From Strongylocentrotus droebachiensis (Eukaryota; Echinodermata; Echinoidea; Camarodonta; Strongylocentrotidae), in the NCBI GenBank assembly GCA_035222895.1, contig JAVYIG010001585.1, forward strand, positions 124,001-188,000: DNA of 64,000 nt, given 5' to 3'. The notes under the pieces are model-generated. The model saw only the letters and a list, made by a program, of their open reading frames with translations. It ran no database searches and had not been told where the DNA came from. Shown here in pieces: positions 11,072 through 22,372 of this stretch. The translations under genes and the position numbers were made by a program. Every line of letters begins with the position of its first letter. The stretch's first letter is position 1.

Positions 11072-11335
11072 CCATGGAATACTTCTTCTCTACAAATGCA
11101 TTCATGGTACTCCCTTCGCTCCTGTCAAGGCATCAGGCTAAACCATCCATCTCCCGAGATGCGACCCACACTTGGTGACTGAGCATTCACAACTGCTGCT
11201 CCCAAACTGTGGAATAACCTACCCATATCTCTTCTTACCCAACAATCTGTCATTACCTTCCAAATTTATCTCAAACTCACCTGAACATGTATATGGAAAA
11301 TGTGCTATATAAATACATTTATTATTATTATCATA
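11072..11335 (+). mobile_element. LINE 3' end fragment (CR1/L2/RTE-like) with ATT tail
   Basis: One frame reads LLYKCIHGTPFAPVKASG followed by a stop. Another, from about 11186, reads AFTTAAPKLWNNLP then SVITFQIYLKLT and TGA. The block 'AAPKLWNNLP' is a hallmark of the C-terminal end of reverse transcriptase in many non-LTR elements. The 3' tail 'tgctatataaatacattt' with ATT repeats follows directly. The switch between frames shows at least one frameshift, and most of the element is missing, so this is a 5'-truncated dead copy. Confidence 0.75.
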
Positions 11336-11940
11336 AGTTGGTGCCCATCTTGCACTAGGCAGTCAATATTGTCAGTGATTAATTGAAATTGTTTGTCTTT
11401 TATTATTGTTATAGCTATGTTTAAAAAAAAAATCTTTTTTTGGTTCTATTAGCAAATAGATTAGTCATCTCGTAGATTCATTGAGTACTTTTGTCTGTAT
11501 AACTGCGCTCGGCCGAATACTGGTATGCGCTTTGTAGAAATAAAATGGAAAGTCGTAGGGGCCTCATACTTTATTTATGAATAATGTGGTTTCATCATGT
11601 GAGGCTCTCTCAGCGAAATCAAAGAATAACATCATCATCATGAGGCCTTGTTGACAAGACTTTCAAGATGTAAGTTTGTCCCAGGATGGTTTGCACTTTT
11701 TAAAAGCAGAAGAAAAAAAACAAGGTAGAACCGCATCTTTCTTGTGTAGGGGTTTCGGCTTGTCTGGGTATGTATGCATTACCCATGTTTAGTTTAGACT
11801 ATGCACTTTTAAGCAGCTGAGACTACGTGCAGCGGGGAGTTACGTGCGTGGGCTTCAAGGTACACTGATATTATAAGACGGTGCGCCTCACCCAGTCTGT
11901 CAGTCCGTCTGGCTATGGAGAGAGAAGTGGACTCGCTGGC
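11336..11940. other. No gene seen
   Basis: AT-rich DNA with no exon-like segment. A slightly GC-richer stretch (11820-11900) precedes the purine-rich minisatellite. Confidence 0.4.
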
Positions 11941-11959
11941 TCCATGCCGTGTGTCGAGA

Positions 11960-12610
11960 GGCAGGGATGAAGAGGGAAGGAACGAGAGATAGAGGGAAGA
12001 AAAAGGAACAGAGTAGAAAGAAGGGAGAGGAGAATGAAGGGGTAAGAAGGAGAAGAAGAAGAACTACTCTAGAATCCCCAGGGATGAAGAGGGAAGGAAC
12101 GGGAGATGGAGGGAAGGAAAGGGAAAGAAGGAGAAGAAGGAGAAGAAAGGGGTTAGAAGAAGAAGAAGAAGAAGAAGAAGGAAGAACCACTCTAGAATCC
12201 CCAGGGATGAAGAGGGAAGGAACGGGAGATAAAGGGACGGAAAAGGAACGAAGGAGAAAAGAAGGGAATGGAGAAGGAAGGGGTAAGAAGAAGGAAGAAG
12301 GAAGAACCACTGTAGAATCCCCAAGGATGAAGAGGGAAGGAACGGGAGATAAAGGGAAGGAAAGGAAGGAAGGAGAAGAAGGAGAAGAAGAAGGAAGGGG
12401 TAAGGAGAAGAAAGAAGAACCACTCTAGAACTCCCAGGGATGAAGAGGGAAGGAAGGGGTAAGAGGAAGGAAGAAGGAAGAACCACTGTAGAATCCCCAA
12501 GGATGAAGAGGGAAGGAACGGGAGATAAAGGGAAGGAAAGGAAGGAAGGAGAAGAAGGAGAAAGAGAAGGAAGGGGTAAGGAGAAGAAAGAAGAACCACT
12601 CTAGAATCCC
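11960..12610. repeat. Purine-rich minisatellite, about 120-bp unit
   Basis: The start 'ggatgaagagggaaggaa' recurs near 11965, 12082, 12205, 12325, 12438 and 12501; most units end with 'gaaccactctagaatccc' or a close variant. Unit length is 113-122 bp with one short unit of 63 bp. The plus strand is nearly all purine. Long open frames on both strands are by-products of the GA bias and repeat length. Confidence 0.85.
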
Positions 12611-14115
12611 TTGGAATGTTTGCTCGTCTGAATGGAAGAGTAGGGTTAGGCACCTGTCATTGGAGGTGATGCTTGGAAGGTGGGCCTCAATATGCAGACA
12701 GCTTTGGGATGGGAGCGCTCCTCTGGGGGATATATTGGGACAATTGCCCCCCCCCCCCCTCCCCTCCCTCTTTATTAATTACAGGACTAATAGCATAGAT
12801 ACAGTGTACATGCTTATTATATTCATAAATGTATTTGCCCACCCCACCCCCCCCCCCCCTCCCCGATTAAAAAAAAAGAGTGGATTAACAACATTGCTTA
12901 TGATGGAGAAGAGAATCAGTCAATCAGTGACCAGAAAAGAATGGGAAACACAAGCCAAAATGAGAAAAAACAAAAGAGGTTTAAAGGAACTCCTGTAAAT
13001 ATTTGAAGACTATGAAACTAAATTTACATTAAGTATTGTGAACAGCAAATAACCCTAGAGAAATGTACACCAGATCAATAATTCTCCCCAAATCTAATTT
13101 ATACTTAAAATATACAGACTTTAATGTGCATTTTCAAAACATATGAAGAAAACAAAGCAATTAAAGGAGTTGATTTTCTTTTGTGACGCACAATATCAAT
13201 ATATTTCCTCCCTTAAGGCATCATAACCTCAATTTAAACAAATTTAATTAATTTAACTGTTTTCAGTTTCGATTGAAAACAATAAAATAGCAAAGTATAA
13301 TATCACCGGAGTGAAATTTGAGAAGAGTATGGTACAAAACAAGTATAACGTGTCAATCATTTAGGATAGAATTAACGTCCCCCCCTCTGGTGCTCAGCAG
13401 ACAATATGTAGACAGATGTGTGGATTTAATTAAGGAGAGAATAGGAGAGAGAGGAAACACCATTGAGAATTCAGATAGCATGTTAGGAATTTAATGCGAT
13501 TATTAGGTTTGTTTAGGACTCTATAGAGAATACTTTTGTTTGGTTCTTCATGTTCCCTCGCTGTCTGGTGTATTTATTCAAAAGAAGGAGTTGAAGTTGG
13601 TAAAAAAAATACATCAGGGTAGTGAACTTGTTGAAAAAATATCAGGGTATGTTTCTTCTAAAAATATGATGTATGTACAAAGTTACGTGTACATGATCAG
13701 GATCAAAAATGAATATAGGATGAATATTTCATTTTGGCCTGTAAAGAAATATGCCTTTAACTCTGAATTAGCTCCAAGTGTTGTCAAAATTAAGCTTTCC
13801 AATAATTTGAAATGTGATGAAAATGTTCCTGAGTCGATTTTCAGAATATCAAGATAAAAGATCTTGTACTCATTGCTAGAAATAAATTTTAGTTATTTTT
13901 ATCACCAATTCATGCATTTCATTTTTAAATATTCATAATTGGCTTATTTTCAATATTTCTGATGATATCAGAACATTACTGCATACTTGTCATTCAGTTT
14001 AAAAGCTTTACACGACTTGTGCATTCAAAATGTTTAACCTTTCTGTAATGTACTCTATAAAGTTTGACACTTTACAAGTTTTACGCCTTCAGTTTGCTCT
14101 AAAGAGCAGTAATTA
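12611..14115. other. AT-rich DNA with poly-C runs, no gene supported
   Basis: Runs of C lie at about 12749-12760 and 12847-12860. The plus-strand open frame at 13540-13857 (105 residues, Lys- and Ile-rich) follows the local AT bias and has no recognisable domain, so I do not call it a gene. Confidence 0.4.
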
Positions 14116-14655
14116 TGATCAGATCCCAGGTGTCATATAATCTACAGGACCCCTTGGGCTGGTCAACTTGATCATAAACTGACCAGATTGATGGAAATGT
14201 GTTCAGATCAGGTAGGGTGTGTTCATACACTTTGATTTTAATAACACAATGTGAATGCATCCCAGGTCTGCTATACACTATAAGGCATCATGGGCTGGTA
14301 AACTGGATATTAAAGCTTATAATTGATGGAACTGTGCCCTTATATAGTATATAGTGATATTAATGCTTATTATGAACTATAGGATCACATTTGCTGGTCA
14401 ACTGCATCATACAATCTGAAAAGATTGATGGAATTATGCCAAACCAGTTAGGGTTGTGTTCATCAGCCTAAGGTTGATAGAGTGATATAAACGCTTATTA
14501 TAAACCATAGGATCACATTGGCTGGTCAACTGAATCATAACATTAACAAGATTTAAAAAAATGTATTCTTCATTTATTTTTACAATTTTAACATTGATGG
14601 CTTTGTTACTTTAATAGGGGTGTGTTCATACACCCTGATTACATATTGCAGACTG
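14116..14655. repeat. Degenerate tandem repeat, about 120-150 bp
   Basis: Phrases 'ggctggtcaact', 'gattgatggaa' and 'gtgtgttcat' recur in the same order, with 'gctggt' at about 14158, 14294, 14393 and 14521. Copies are diverged and unequal, suggesting an old array. Confidence 0.65.
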
Positions 14656-14800
14656 TAAGCTATCAGAATGATATTCTCAATCAGAAAGTAAATCGTAAAT
14701 AAAGTAGGCCTACAAAGCAAAGAAATAGGTAATGAAATCATGATCCCATGTATATGTTTCTTCCTTATTATTCATCCCAGATCTTCGTCGTATATACATG

Positions 14801-15333
14801 TTAAAGGTACTATGTCCCATTTGCAGGCCAAAAAAATGAAAAAGTTAAATTCCGACTGCATTTGAAAGATAATACTAATTTAGAACTTCCCTAAAAAAGG
14901 TGGGGCTTGAAAAGTGGGAAAATAACGACTATTAGTTGTCAAATCGACTTTAGGGCTATAGAGCCCAAAAGTAATAGTCTTGATTTTCAGACAATTGTAC
15001 CGAATGGTCATACGTTTTATGCTGCGCAAAGATTCAATCAGTTTAATCTTGGCCATCACAAGAAGTGGGTTATTGATGTAGACAAATGCTCATGTACCCT
15101 TTACAGCTCTTTTCATGTAATGTTATTACCAAATAAGAAAAAAAGCCAGTCAGTCACTCAATAGTGTCTGACAGTGAAGTCTAGCAAGTAAACGGTTTTC
15201 CTTGCATAATTTGAATACGAGGACACTGCTAACGTTTAAATTTCACAGATAGGACATACATGACATATTCATAATTCCTGCAAAGTTCTACAGCATTTGA
15301 GGTTGGCTGCAAAAGGGACATAGTACCTTTAAA
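14801..15333. mobile_element. MITE-like DNA transposon with TTAA target
   Basis: The left end 'ttaaaggtactatgtccca' near 14801 and right end 'gggacatagtacctttaa' near 15315 are inverted copies, both bordered by TTAA. The TIR is about 25 bp and the element about 530 bp. A TTAA target points to piggyBac or Kolobok-type transposases. The 85-residue open frame inside has no transposase motif, so the element is non-autonomous. Confidence 0.75.
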
Positions 15334-16929
15334 CTCCAATTGAAATTATAATGCAAAATCTCTTCCCTTCATATTTTTAAGATTTGTCTTTCCGGCCATG
15401 TGAGAACGCACTCTGATATGATTGAGTGATGTTGACATTTATAGAATGCACAGATAATAGGGAACAGTGCTGAGTAATCGCTCCAATTAATACAGGATGT
15501 TTTTCCAAATTTTCCCTTCCTTTCTGCTCATGAATATGAAAAAAAATTGCAAGATGCTCGGAATACCTTGTTACTTTCAAACTTGCAATATGATGGCCGA
15601 TCTGTTCTAATCTGACCTGAACTGGATAGATGTTAAAATACAATCGAGTTTAATTTAAATGATTACATCTAAATCGTGTAGTTTGGGGAGATATACCATG
15701 TCATTTTTGTTTAATATTTAAGATTGATTTTGCTTGAAGTGTTGAATATACTGATGATTATTCTCTGTACTGAATGATACTTTAGAAACAGTCATACCTA
15801 CAAATTAATGCATCCTGAAAACTTAAACTTTGAATAGTCTTATAGAAATGTATATTCAACCAGATTACTTATATTCTGAGAAACATTTCTGTGTTTTTCT
15901 TAGTCATATTGCCATGAATAAATGCTTGATTGTGCCCTATGATATCCCACAGTTTTGAATCATACCTTTAACCTAGAAAAGGAAAAAATTCAAGAGGTAT
16001 TAAACATAATCTGTGCCCCACAGGTTGAATTATTTCCATTTTTTCTTTGGGTTTGAAATGCTCCTATCCAGATGTTCAACACCTGCAAAAGATTTAGATA
16101 CAGATCTGCATCCAGTAACCAGGGGGCCTCTAACATCAATTTTCAAAGATTTTTTGAAAATAGATGTGCCAGTATTATTGATTTAACTGTTTGAACACCA
16201 ACTCATAGACAACTGGGGCTGGTTTCTATGCAAAATGTGCATTATACCCCCCATTTAAAAAAAATATACAATGGGTCAAATTAAGTTTTCAAAGAATAGG
16301 TGATTACCGGTAGGCAGATGGTCGATAATGCCTTTACGAATATCTATCAAAAGGAAAATAAAAAATAGATTTTTTCTTCAATGTTCAATAAGGGTGATAC
16401 TTATATAGTAATATATAGAAGAAAAAAGTCAATATCAATCTAAAGTACAGAGTCTAGGGAAGTATGGTTTATATTTCTTGCCCCTTTTAGACATTGGTCC
16501 CCTCTCCCTCGTCTGTGTTGACAAATCTAATGGAGAAAGCATAGATTGTTGATAGAGTTCACTAGTATAGTCCCTCATGCTCGATGTTTCGTCCTGTTTG
16601 ACATCACTCTCCTGCGGAATCTTTGGCATGTATTTACAAAGTCGTGCTTGGACAGGAGACCAGATTGTAGTTGGAGTAAGTTGGCTTTTCCTGCTCTGTC
16701 TGCACTCCTAAATCTCTGATGACAACATTTCTCGGGTTGCTAGGCAACCGGGCTGGAAGCGAACCAAGACCCTCCTCTGTTTCCCATTGTATTGTGGTTG
16801 TTAGCGAATGCTTGCATGTACAGAGCGTATGTAGGCTGGAGACTGAGATTTACTCGTAAGATATTCAGCATTCCTGATAACATGAGCGTCTTAGTGTATG
16901 AACTCCTGAATGTCCTTACCGCCTTGTAT
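15334..16929. other. No confirmed gene; one minus-strand coding-like stretch
   Basis: Mostly AT-rich and featureless. On the minus strand an open stretch from about 16705 down to 16435 (about 90 residues) looks unusually protein-like, with Ser/Thr/Gln-rich and Arg/Lys-rich parts (STQTRERGPMSKRGKKYKPY). I do not recognise it and see no convincing splice or promoter context. Confidence 0.35.
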
Positions 16930-17064
16930 AGAATAAGAGCAGTGCTCAAATGCAGCATTCACGTCAGTCTAAACGAAGGAGTCGTTAGCCTAATATAAGC
17001 TCTTTGGTCCCAACTTTCAGGTTTCTTTGGCAAACGGGTAAATACAAATTGGCTTCTTATTCAG

Positions 17065-17143
17065 TAAGGGCCAGAAGGGAGTTACACTGCATCTGTGTGT
17101 GAAAGTATATTAGTTTACGCCCTTCTGTGGCTCAACCGATGAT
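17065..17143. mobile_element. Foldback hairpin (family H), in duplication copy one
   Basis: Arms 'gggccagaagggagtta' and 'gtttacgcccttctgtggct' are inverted copies of each other with some mismatches. Flanked by sequence shared with the hairpin at 17673. Confidence 0.75.
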
Positions 17144-17486
17144 GAAATGCAATTCATGTGCACAGTCGAAGATTTAAAAAAAATTAAGACAATTGTATGT
17201 ACAATAAAACTTAGTAGCATAACAAATGCTTTTGAATGTCAGTAGTTTGTTGTGTTTAAAAACATCTTTATACTTCGAGGGGTGTTTATTTTCATAGATA
17301 ATGCTACTGGTTTGATAATGCCTGTGGCAATCGTGATATGAATATACTTGATGTTATCACAAGAAAGTGTTGATGTTGTATACTGCCTCAACATTGATAG
17401 GCTACAAAAAGTCCATTTACAGAGTCATTTGCATTTTTGTCTCCCGGGGCATTGAGGAACATAAGATTCCTGTTGATATATTTTTT

Positions 17487-17530
17487 CTTGAGCCAGAAGG
17501 TTGTTAACTTAGTGTCAAAGTATATGACTT
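17487..17530. mobile_element. Half hairpin (family H) at the duplication junction
   Basis: Left arm 'gagccagaaggttgttaact' followed by 'tatatgac'; the right arm is absent. The full version of the same element is at 18146. Confidence 0.65.
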
Positions 17531-17672
17531 GTATGTAAAGAGTAAAAGCAGTGCTCAAATGCAGCATTCACGTCGGTCTAAACGAAGGAGTCATTAGCCT
17601 AATATAAGCTCTTTGGTCCCAACTGTTGGGTTTAATTGGCAAACGGGCAAATACAAAATGGCTTATTGTCCT

Positions 17673-17750
17673 GTGAGGGCCAGAAGGGAGTTACTGCAGC
17701 TGTGTAGGAAAGTACATGAGTTAACACCCTTCTGTTGCTCAACAGATGAT
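17673..17750. mobile_element. Foldback hairpin (family H), in duplication copy two
   Basis: Arms 'gggccagaagggagttact' and 'gagttaacacccttctgttg' followed by 'ctcaacaga'. The right arm is close to consensus. Confidence 0.75.
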
Positions 17751-18145
17751 GAAATAATGCATTAAATTTGAACAGTTGAAGAGCAGAAATGATTAGATAA
17801 TTGAATGGACAATAAAACTTAGTAACATAACAAATGCTTTGAATGTCAGTAGATTGTTGCGTTTAAAAACATATTTAAACTTTCAGGGGTGTTTATTTTC
17901 ATAGATAATGCTTCTGGTATTGCCTGTGGTGGTAATATTAATACGCTTGATGTTATTACAAGAAAGTATTGATGTCCCATACTGCCTCAATTATTGATAG
18001 GCTACAAAAAGACCATTTACAAAGTCATTTTGGCGAAAATCATCCAACAACGATGGAAAACACCATAAAATCCAACAACAACAACATTTGCATTTTTGTC
18101 TCCTGGGGCATTGAGGAACATAAGATTCCTGTTGATATATTTTGT

Positions 18146-18215
18146 CTAGAGCCAGAAGGGTGTTAACTTAGTGTTAAAGTATATGAGGAAACGACTTTCT
18201 TGCTCTAACCGGACG
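18146..18215. mobile_element. Foldback hairpin (family H), decayed right arm
   Basis: Left arm 'gagccagaagggtgttaact'; right arm 'gaaacgactttcttgctct' is a diverged inverted copy. Confidence 0.6.
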
Positions 18216-18217
18216 AT

Positions 18218-19895
18218 GGTGTGTGCAATCTCATTGTGATCAATGAATACATCCTGATAGGAAGTCACATTTGAAATATGATCGAGCTCATATTCCGTAC
18301 CAGAGATTGTTTTGTTTTCATACCGAATTGTTTTCATATTCATGGGAGGAAGTGCCTGGATAAAACGGCTCCCAGCCCACTCGCCCATGATTAAAATCTT
18401 GCCGAAAACTACTCCAATTTCCTGTTCGGCTCAAATGGCGATGTTAAATATTCAAGATGAATGTGAAAAGATGATGTCTTTGTTGTATGTCTGATCGTCC
18501 AACATGTACTATGAATAAATTCATGTGCTGTCTATGTTATTAGCTCTCTCTACACTTTACTGTGGAGGTATAGCCAGCTAGGCTGGTCTTTCGATGGTTA
18601 ATTTGATATGTTCAGCTGCCATCTCATATCTCGCCGGACACTGATTGACTTAAATTCATTTGACTAGCTACCATATTACTCTTTCATTTAGAGAAACTAT
18701 TTTTCCCCCTGGCCCTGATATATTGAAATAAGAGTTTTTCTTTAAGTAATGTAGATGAATAGTTGTCTTTTAGCTTGATGTTTGTTTAAAATGAAAATTT
18801 TGAAGCCGTTTTAATAGAATCATGCACTTTTTCCTTTCAAAGATCATAAGGCCAAGTAGAATCAAACCCTAGTTACTTGTCAAGATATAAGGAGGGTTGG
18901 GGTTCAGTGTTATTTGATGTTGGATATGTTTCTTGCTCTCACAAATCCTATGAGGTAGGTATCAAGAAAACCAAAAACTAAATATAGCAAATAATTTTTT
19001 TTTTTTAATGAAATAAAATGTCATACATCTAGATGCAGTACAAAGCCAAAATCTTACTATTTAAATGTTTTGTTTATTTTTTTTCATGAATTTTCTCAGA
19101 TTCTCCTTCTCCATGTCAAATAAAGACATTTATTTTATAAAAGTGAAATCAGGCTGAAAAAGGAAATGAGGGACATTGGGGGAGGGGGTGAAAGAAACAG
19201 CCCTACACAGAATCAGCTTTATTTCTGCTGATATGTATTATTTTACATATTGCTACATTGTTCCATTATAAGAAAACAGCAACAAATCAAAATGGAAAGG
19301 AAATATGGAATTGTATTAACTAGGCTTGTTGAGAAATTGTTGATTGGAAGTTTTTGTACAGACGTCATAGGGATCGAGTTACACCTTCTCAACACTACCT
19401 CATCATCAAACGTATGTTCTTAAAGGAACAGTTAAATATACTCATGTGATAATTCATGTTTTTGAATTTACTTTAAACTTATCCTGTAATGCTTGAGGAA
19501 AAAAATTGTGAAATTACAAGCAAAATGTTTATTTGTTAGTGCCAAAATGCATCTTCTTGCCTTTTCTTTTGTTCTATATGTACATGCAAACAGCTCCATC
19601 TTTTTTAGGTGTGAGAGGTAATTAGTTTGCTTGTTTGCTCGGCAGTTTTTTTAATTTGCTTGAGATGATTCATGACTGGGGGATGGAAATACCCCCTCCC
19701 TATTTCGATGTAGTAGCAAGTTCCACATTTTGAGTGGTAGCTGTGAAGATGTGTGGTGAATAATGGCACTTTTGAGCATATGTTGTAGCGTGATGTGCTG
19801 CATTTAGTGTAACAGGTACCAGTATTGGGTGTCATTTTGTATGAGAGCTTGATAAAGAATCCAAGTCAACTCACCGTGTGCATGTTCATATATAC
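18218..19895. other. AT-rich DNA, no gene seen
   Basis: No exon, array or terminal inverted repeat was recognised. The minus-strand open frame at 18146-18388 overlaps the hairpin and is not supported as a gene. Confidence 0.4.
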
Positions 19896-20084
19896 AGTCA
19901 AACCTGCTTTAGCAACCACCTCTGTAGAAAGACCAGCTGTCTATGAAGACCACATTTTTTGTTCTTGAATGTGGTTTCTCATTGAAACTTATACTAAAGG
20001 AACCTGTACATAAAGACCACCTGCCTATAAAAAACACTTTCCATGTTTACCTTGAGTGGTCTTTATAGACTGGTTTCACTGTAC
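19896..20084. mobile_element. MITE of the ACAGTCAAACCTG family
   Basis: Left end 'acagtcaaacctgcttta', right end 'gactggtttcactgta'. Inside, 'aaagacca' blocks appear in inverted orientation on the two sides. About 185 bp. Same family as 26698, 60751 and 61955. Confidence 0.75.
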
Positions 20085-20414
20085 TATGAAACTTGTACTC
20101 AACCCTTCCAAAGGTGTTACTGTTGTGACGTTTATTACTACTATATGCAATCAGTGTCTGATGTATCACTGTATAGTTGTAGCTTGTCCTGCTTCGACAT
20201 ACAACATTATGTGGCAGTAGCCTCCACAAACTCCAGAAAGTGGTGACATACATATATACTTGAACTTCAAGAATTGACTTTCACTAGCATACTAGGTGAT
20301 CGAAAGTAGCACTCTTGCAAACATGAGATGGTGATTTAAGATCATGTTATCTGGTGTAGCCCTCTTGCAGCGGTTTTGACATCGGAGGTGTATTCCTATT
20401 AGCCTGAACAAGCT

Positions 20415-20640
20415 TGCAGCTTGAGGAATTAAAAAGATCCATGTGCCTTGAGAAAATAGACCAAGCTTGAAATTACCCATCTCCATTTGAAGCTTGAAGG
20501 ATTAAAATGATGGAGGTGTCTTGAGAAAATAGACCAAGTATGAAATAACCCATCTCCATTTGAAGCTTGAGGAATTAAAATGATAAAGATGTCTTGAGAA
20601 AATAGACCAAGTTTGAAATTACCCATCTCCATTCTGCCCA
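20415..20640. repeat. Three-copy tandem repeat, 73-bp unit
   Basis: 'cttgagaaaatagaccaag' followed by 'ttacccatctccatt' (or 'taacccatctccatt') and 'gaggaattaaaa' variants recurs three times with a period near 73 bp. Copies are highly alike, so the array is young. Confidence 0.9.
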
Positions 20641-20809
20641 AGTTGAGCAGTCCACTCTCTCAAGGAGTTTAGCCTGGGCTACAAGAGTGGTGTAGACCAA
20701 ATGCATCTTTACTGGCGAATTTGCTGGTAAATTGGCCTATTTGCTATTTCACAAAGAGGCCTTTAGCTAATTTCCAAACATATTGAGGAAATAGGGTTCT
20801 ATTCGCATC

Positions 20810-20819
20810 TTTAATAATA

Positions 20820-20851
<32 letters not shown>

Positions 20852-20966
20852 GATGAAGATGAAGATGAAGATGAAGATGAAGATGAAGATGAAGATGAAG
20901 ATGAAGATGAAGATGAAGATGAAGATGAAGATGAAGATGAAGATGATGATGATGATGATGATGAGA
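20810..20966. repeat. GAT / GATGAA microsatellite
   Basis: About 150 bp of GAT triplets flanking a long GATGAA hexamer run. An AATAAT start and the 'atagtgcat' downstream resemble the tail region of the window's SINE/LINE repeats. Confidence 0.95.
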
Positions 20967-21735
20967 TGATGTTAATTATAATATAAAAATGATATATCTA
21001 TATATAATAGTGCATTTCCAAATATACATGTTCAAAACTTCAAATGCACTTCACAGTTATGATATTAACAGAAGAGGTGAGGACTTTTTAGAAAAAATTT
21101 GAGGGTATTGAGAGATCGCTGGTTACAGAAATATCTGGGTAGTTTATTCCCGATTGGGAACGGCAAATTAGTGCTTATTACCTGAGTGAGTTGTGATCGG
21201 CGAACGGGTGATGTGTGAATTTTCCTGTATAAGAATTAGCGGGTCATTTGACTTACCTAGTATTTTGACAACTCAGACTAATGAAAACAAGTTTTTAGAG
21301 AAAGGTTTGCTGCAAAATACCTCACAGATCGCTTGTAAACATGACATTTAGTATCGCGATCTTGATTGAGGAATTTTGAGGGAGCGAGCTGTATACATCA
21401 TCTCAAGAGCGGGTCGGTTGACATATGCTTCTCACAGTTCAAATAAAGATGAGCCATTTCTTTCGGAGAAGGAAACGGTTTTGGACCCCGTTCTCATTTC
21501 AAGAGATAGCGCGATCCAGATTGAGCTCAGATCTCTGAGGTGAAATTACCCTAACCGACTGCAGGGCTCTCTTTCATAAATCTTGCTTTCAATATCAAAT
21601 TAATAGAACTGTTTAATACAAGCTACTGAAATCTCCAGGGGACCTACAATATTAAATCCTATCCTATGGAATAGGTGAATTAGGATGGATATCTTATCCA
21701 GCATTGACTTTGGCTCATACCTTGAAGATTCCATT
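20967..21735. other. No gene seen
   Basis: Repeat-derived start, then unique DNA. 'aactcagactaatgaa' and 'cagttcaaataaag' segments hint at a weak duplication near 21270 and 21430. Nothing coding was recognised. Confidence 0.35.
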
Positions 21736-21739
21736 TCCA

Positions 21740-22020
21740 AGACCTCAAATCATATGTGCAATTTACGTAGTGCCTTTTTTTCCAAAGCACTTTGAGATGC
21801 CATCACTGGGTTAGTGGTAGAGTTAAATTTTATACAAGTTATCAAGTAGTGACAGTGCGAGTTTAATGAAGGCATATGGTTTCAGGACAGATAGGTCTTC
21901 AAACTTTGTTTGAATTGTTCAATATGTTCTACTGTGTTGGTGATGATTTTGGTTGAGGAGGCAGCCTGTTCCAGAGTTTGGGAGCAGTTACAAAAATAAA
22001 GATGCATCGGAAGCTAATTT
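21740..22020. repeat. Probable dispersed repeat, old copy
   Basis: Contains 'agtgcc' with 'aaagcactttgagatgcc' and later 'cctgttccagagtttgggag', phrases I associate with abundant interspersed repeats of aquatic invertebrates. Limits are uncertain. Confidence 0.35.
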
Positions 22021-22257
22021 GCTGTTAAGTGGCTCTCTCTTGTCTGAATTTTCACACCATTTTATATGTAGGAATGGCATTCTTACTTGTATTTCTGAAC
22101 GCAGGGCACCACTTAATTTCTTACTTGTTTTCCTGATCACAGGGTACGAATGAACTTCATGTCATCCAGATACCTAGGTATGAATGGATTTCCTACTTAT
22201 TATTCTGATCGATGGGTATAACTGATTTTCTTTCTTGTCTTTCTTTCGTTTTTGCAG

Positions 22258-22372
22258 GGTTTCGAGGAGCTCTGTCGGATGGGAGCGTGGGACTTTGTCA
22301 TCAATCTGAGTGGATCGGATCTCCCTCTCCGTGATGTAGACGATACCGCCGCCATGCTGGCATCAGCTAGAG
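22258..22372 (+). CDS. Xylosyltransferase-like exon A (catalytic core)
   Basis: 'tttttgcag' precedes and 'gtaatg' follows. Encodes GFEELCRMGAWDFVINLSGS then DLPLRDVDDTAAML. The segment corresponds to WDFFINLSAADYPIR in human XYLT1. Starts in phase 0 and ends with one base (G) of a glycine codon. The previous exon must end in phase 0 and was not found. Confidence 0.9.

Larger units (their letters stand above)
16930..18217. repeat. Two-copy tandem duplication, about 610 bp, with embedded hairpins
   Basis: Copy one is about 16930-17537 and copy two about 17538-18217. Shared landmarks include 'cagtgctcaaatgcagcatt', 'gcctaatataagctctttgg', 'atgcctgtgg' and 'ggcattgaggaacataagat'. Copy two carries about 55 extra bp near 18031-18086 ('ggcgaaaatcatccaacaac' onward) absent from copy one. 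Each copy contains one full family-H hairpin and ends at another, so the outer hairpin may mark the breakpoint. Confidence 0.85.

Noticed and set aside
13540-13857. 105-residue plus-strand frame
   Set aside because: Lys/Ile/Ser-rich like surrounding AT-rich DNA, no domain, no splice or promoter context.
14907-15164. 85-residue frame inside the TTAA MITE
   Set aside because: No transposase motif; lies wholly in a non-autonomous element.
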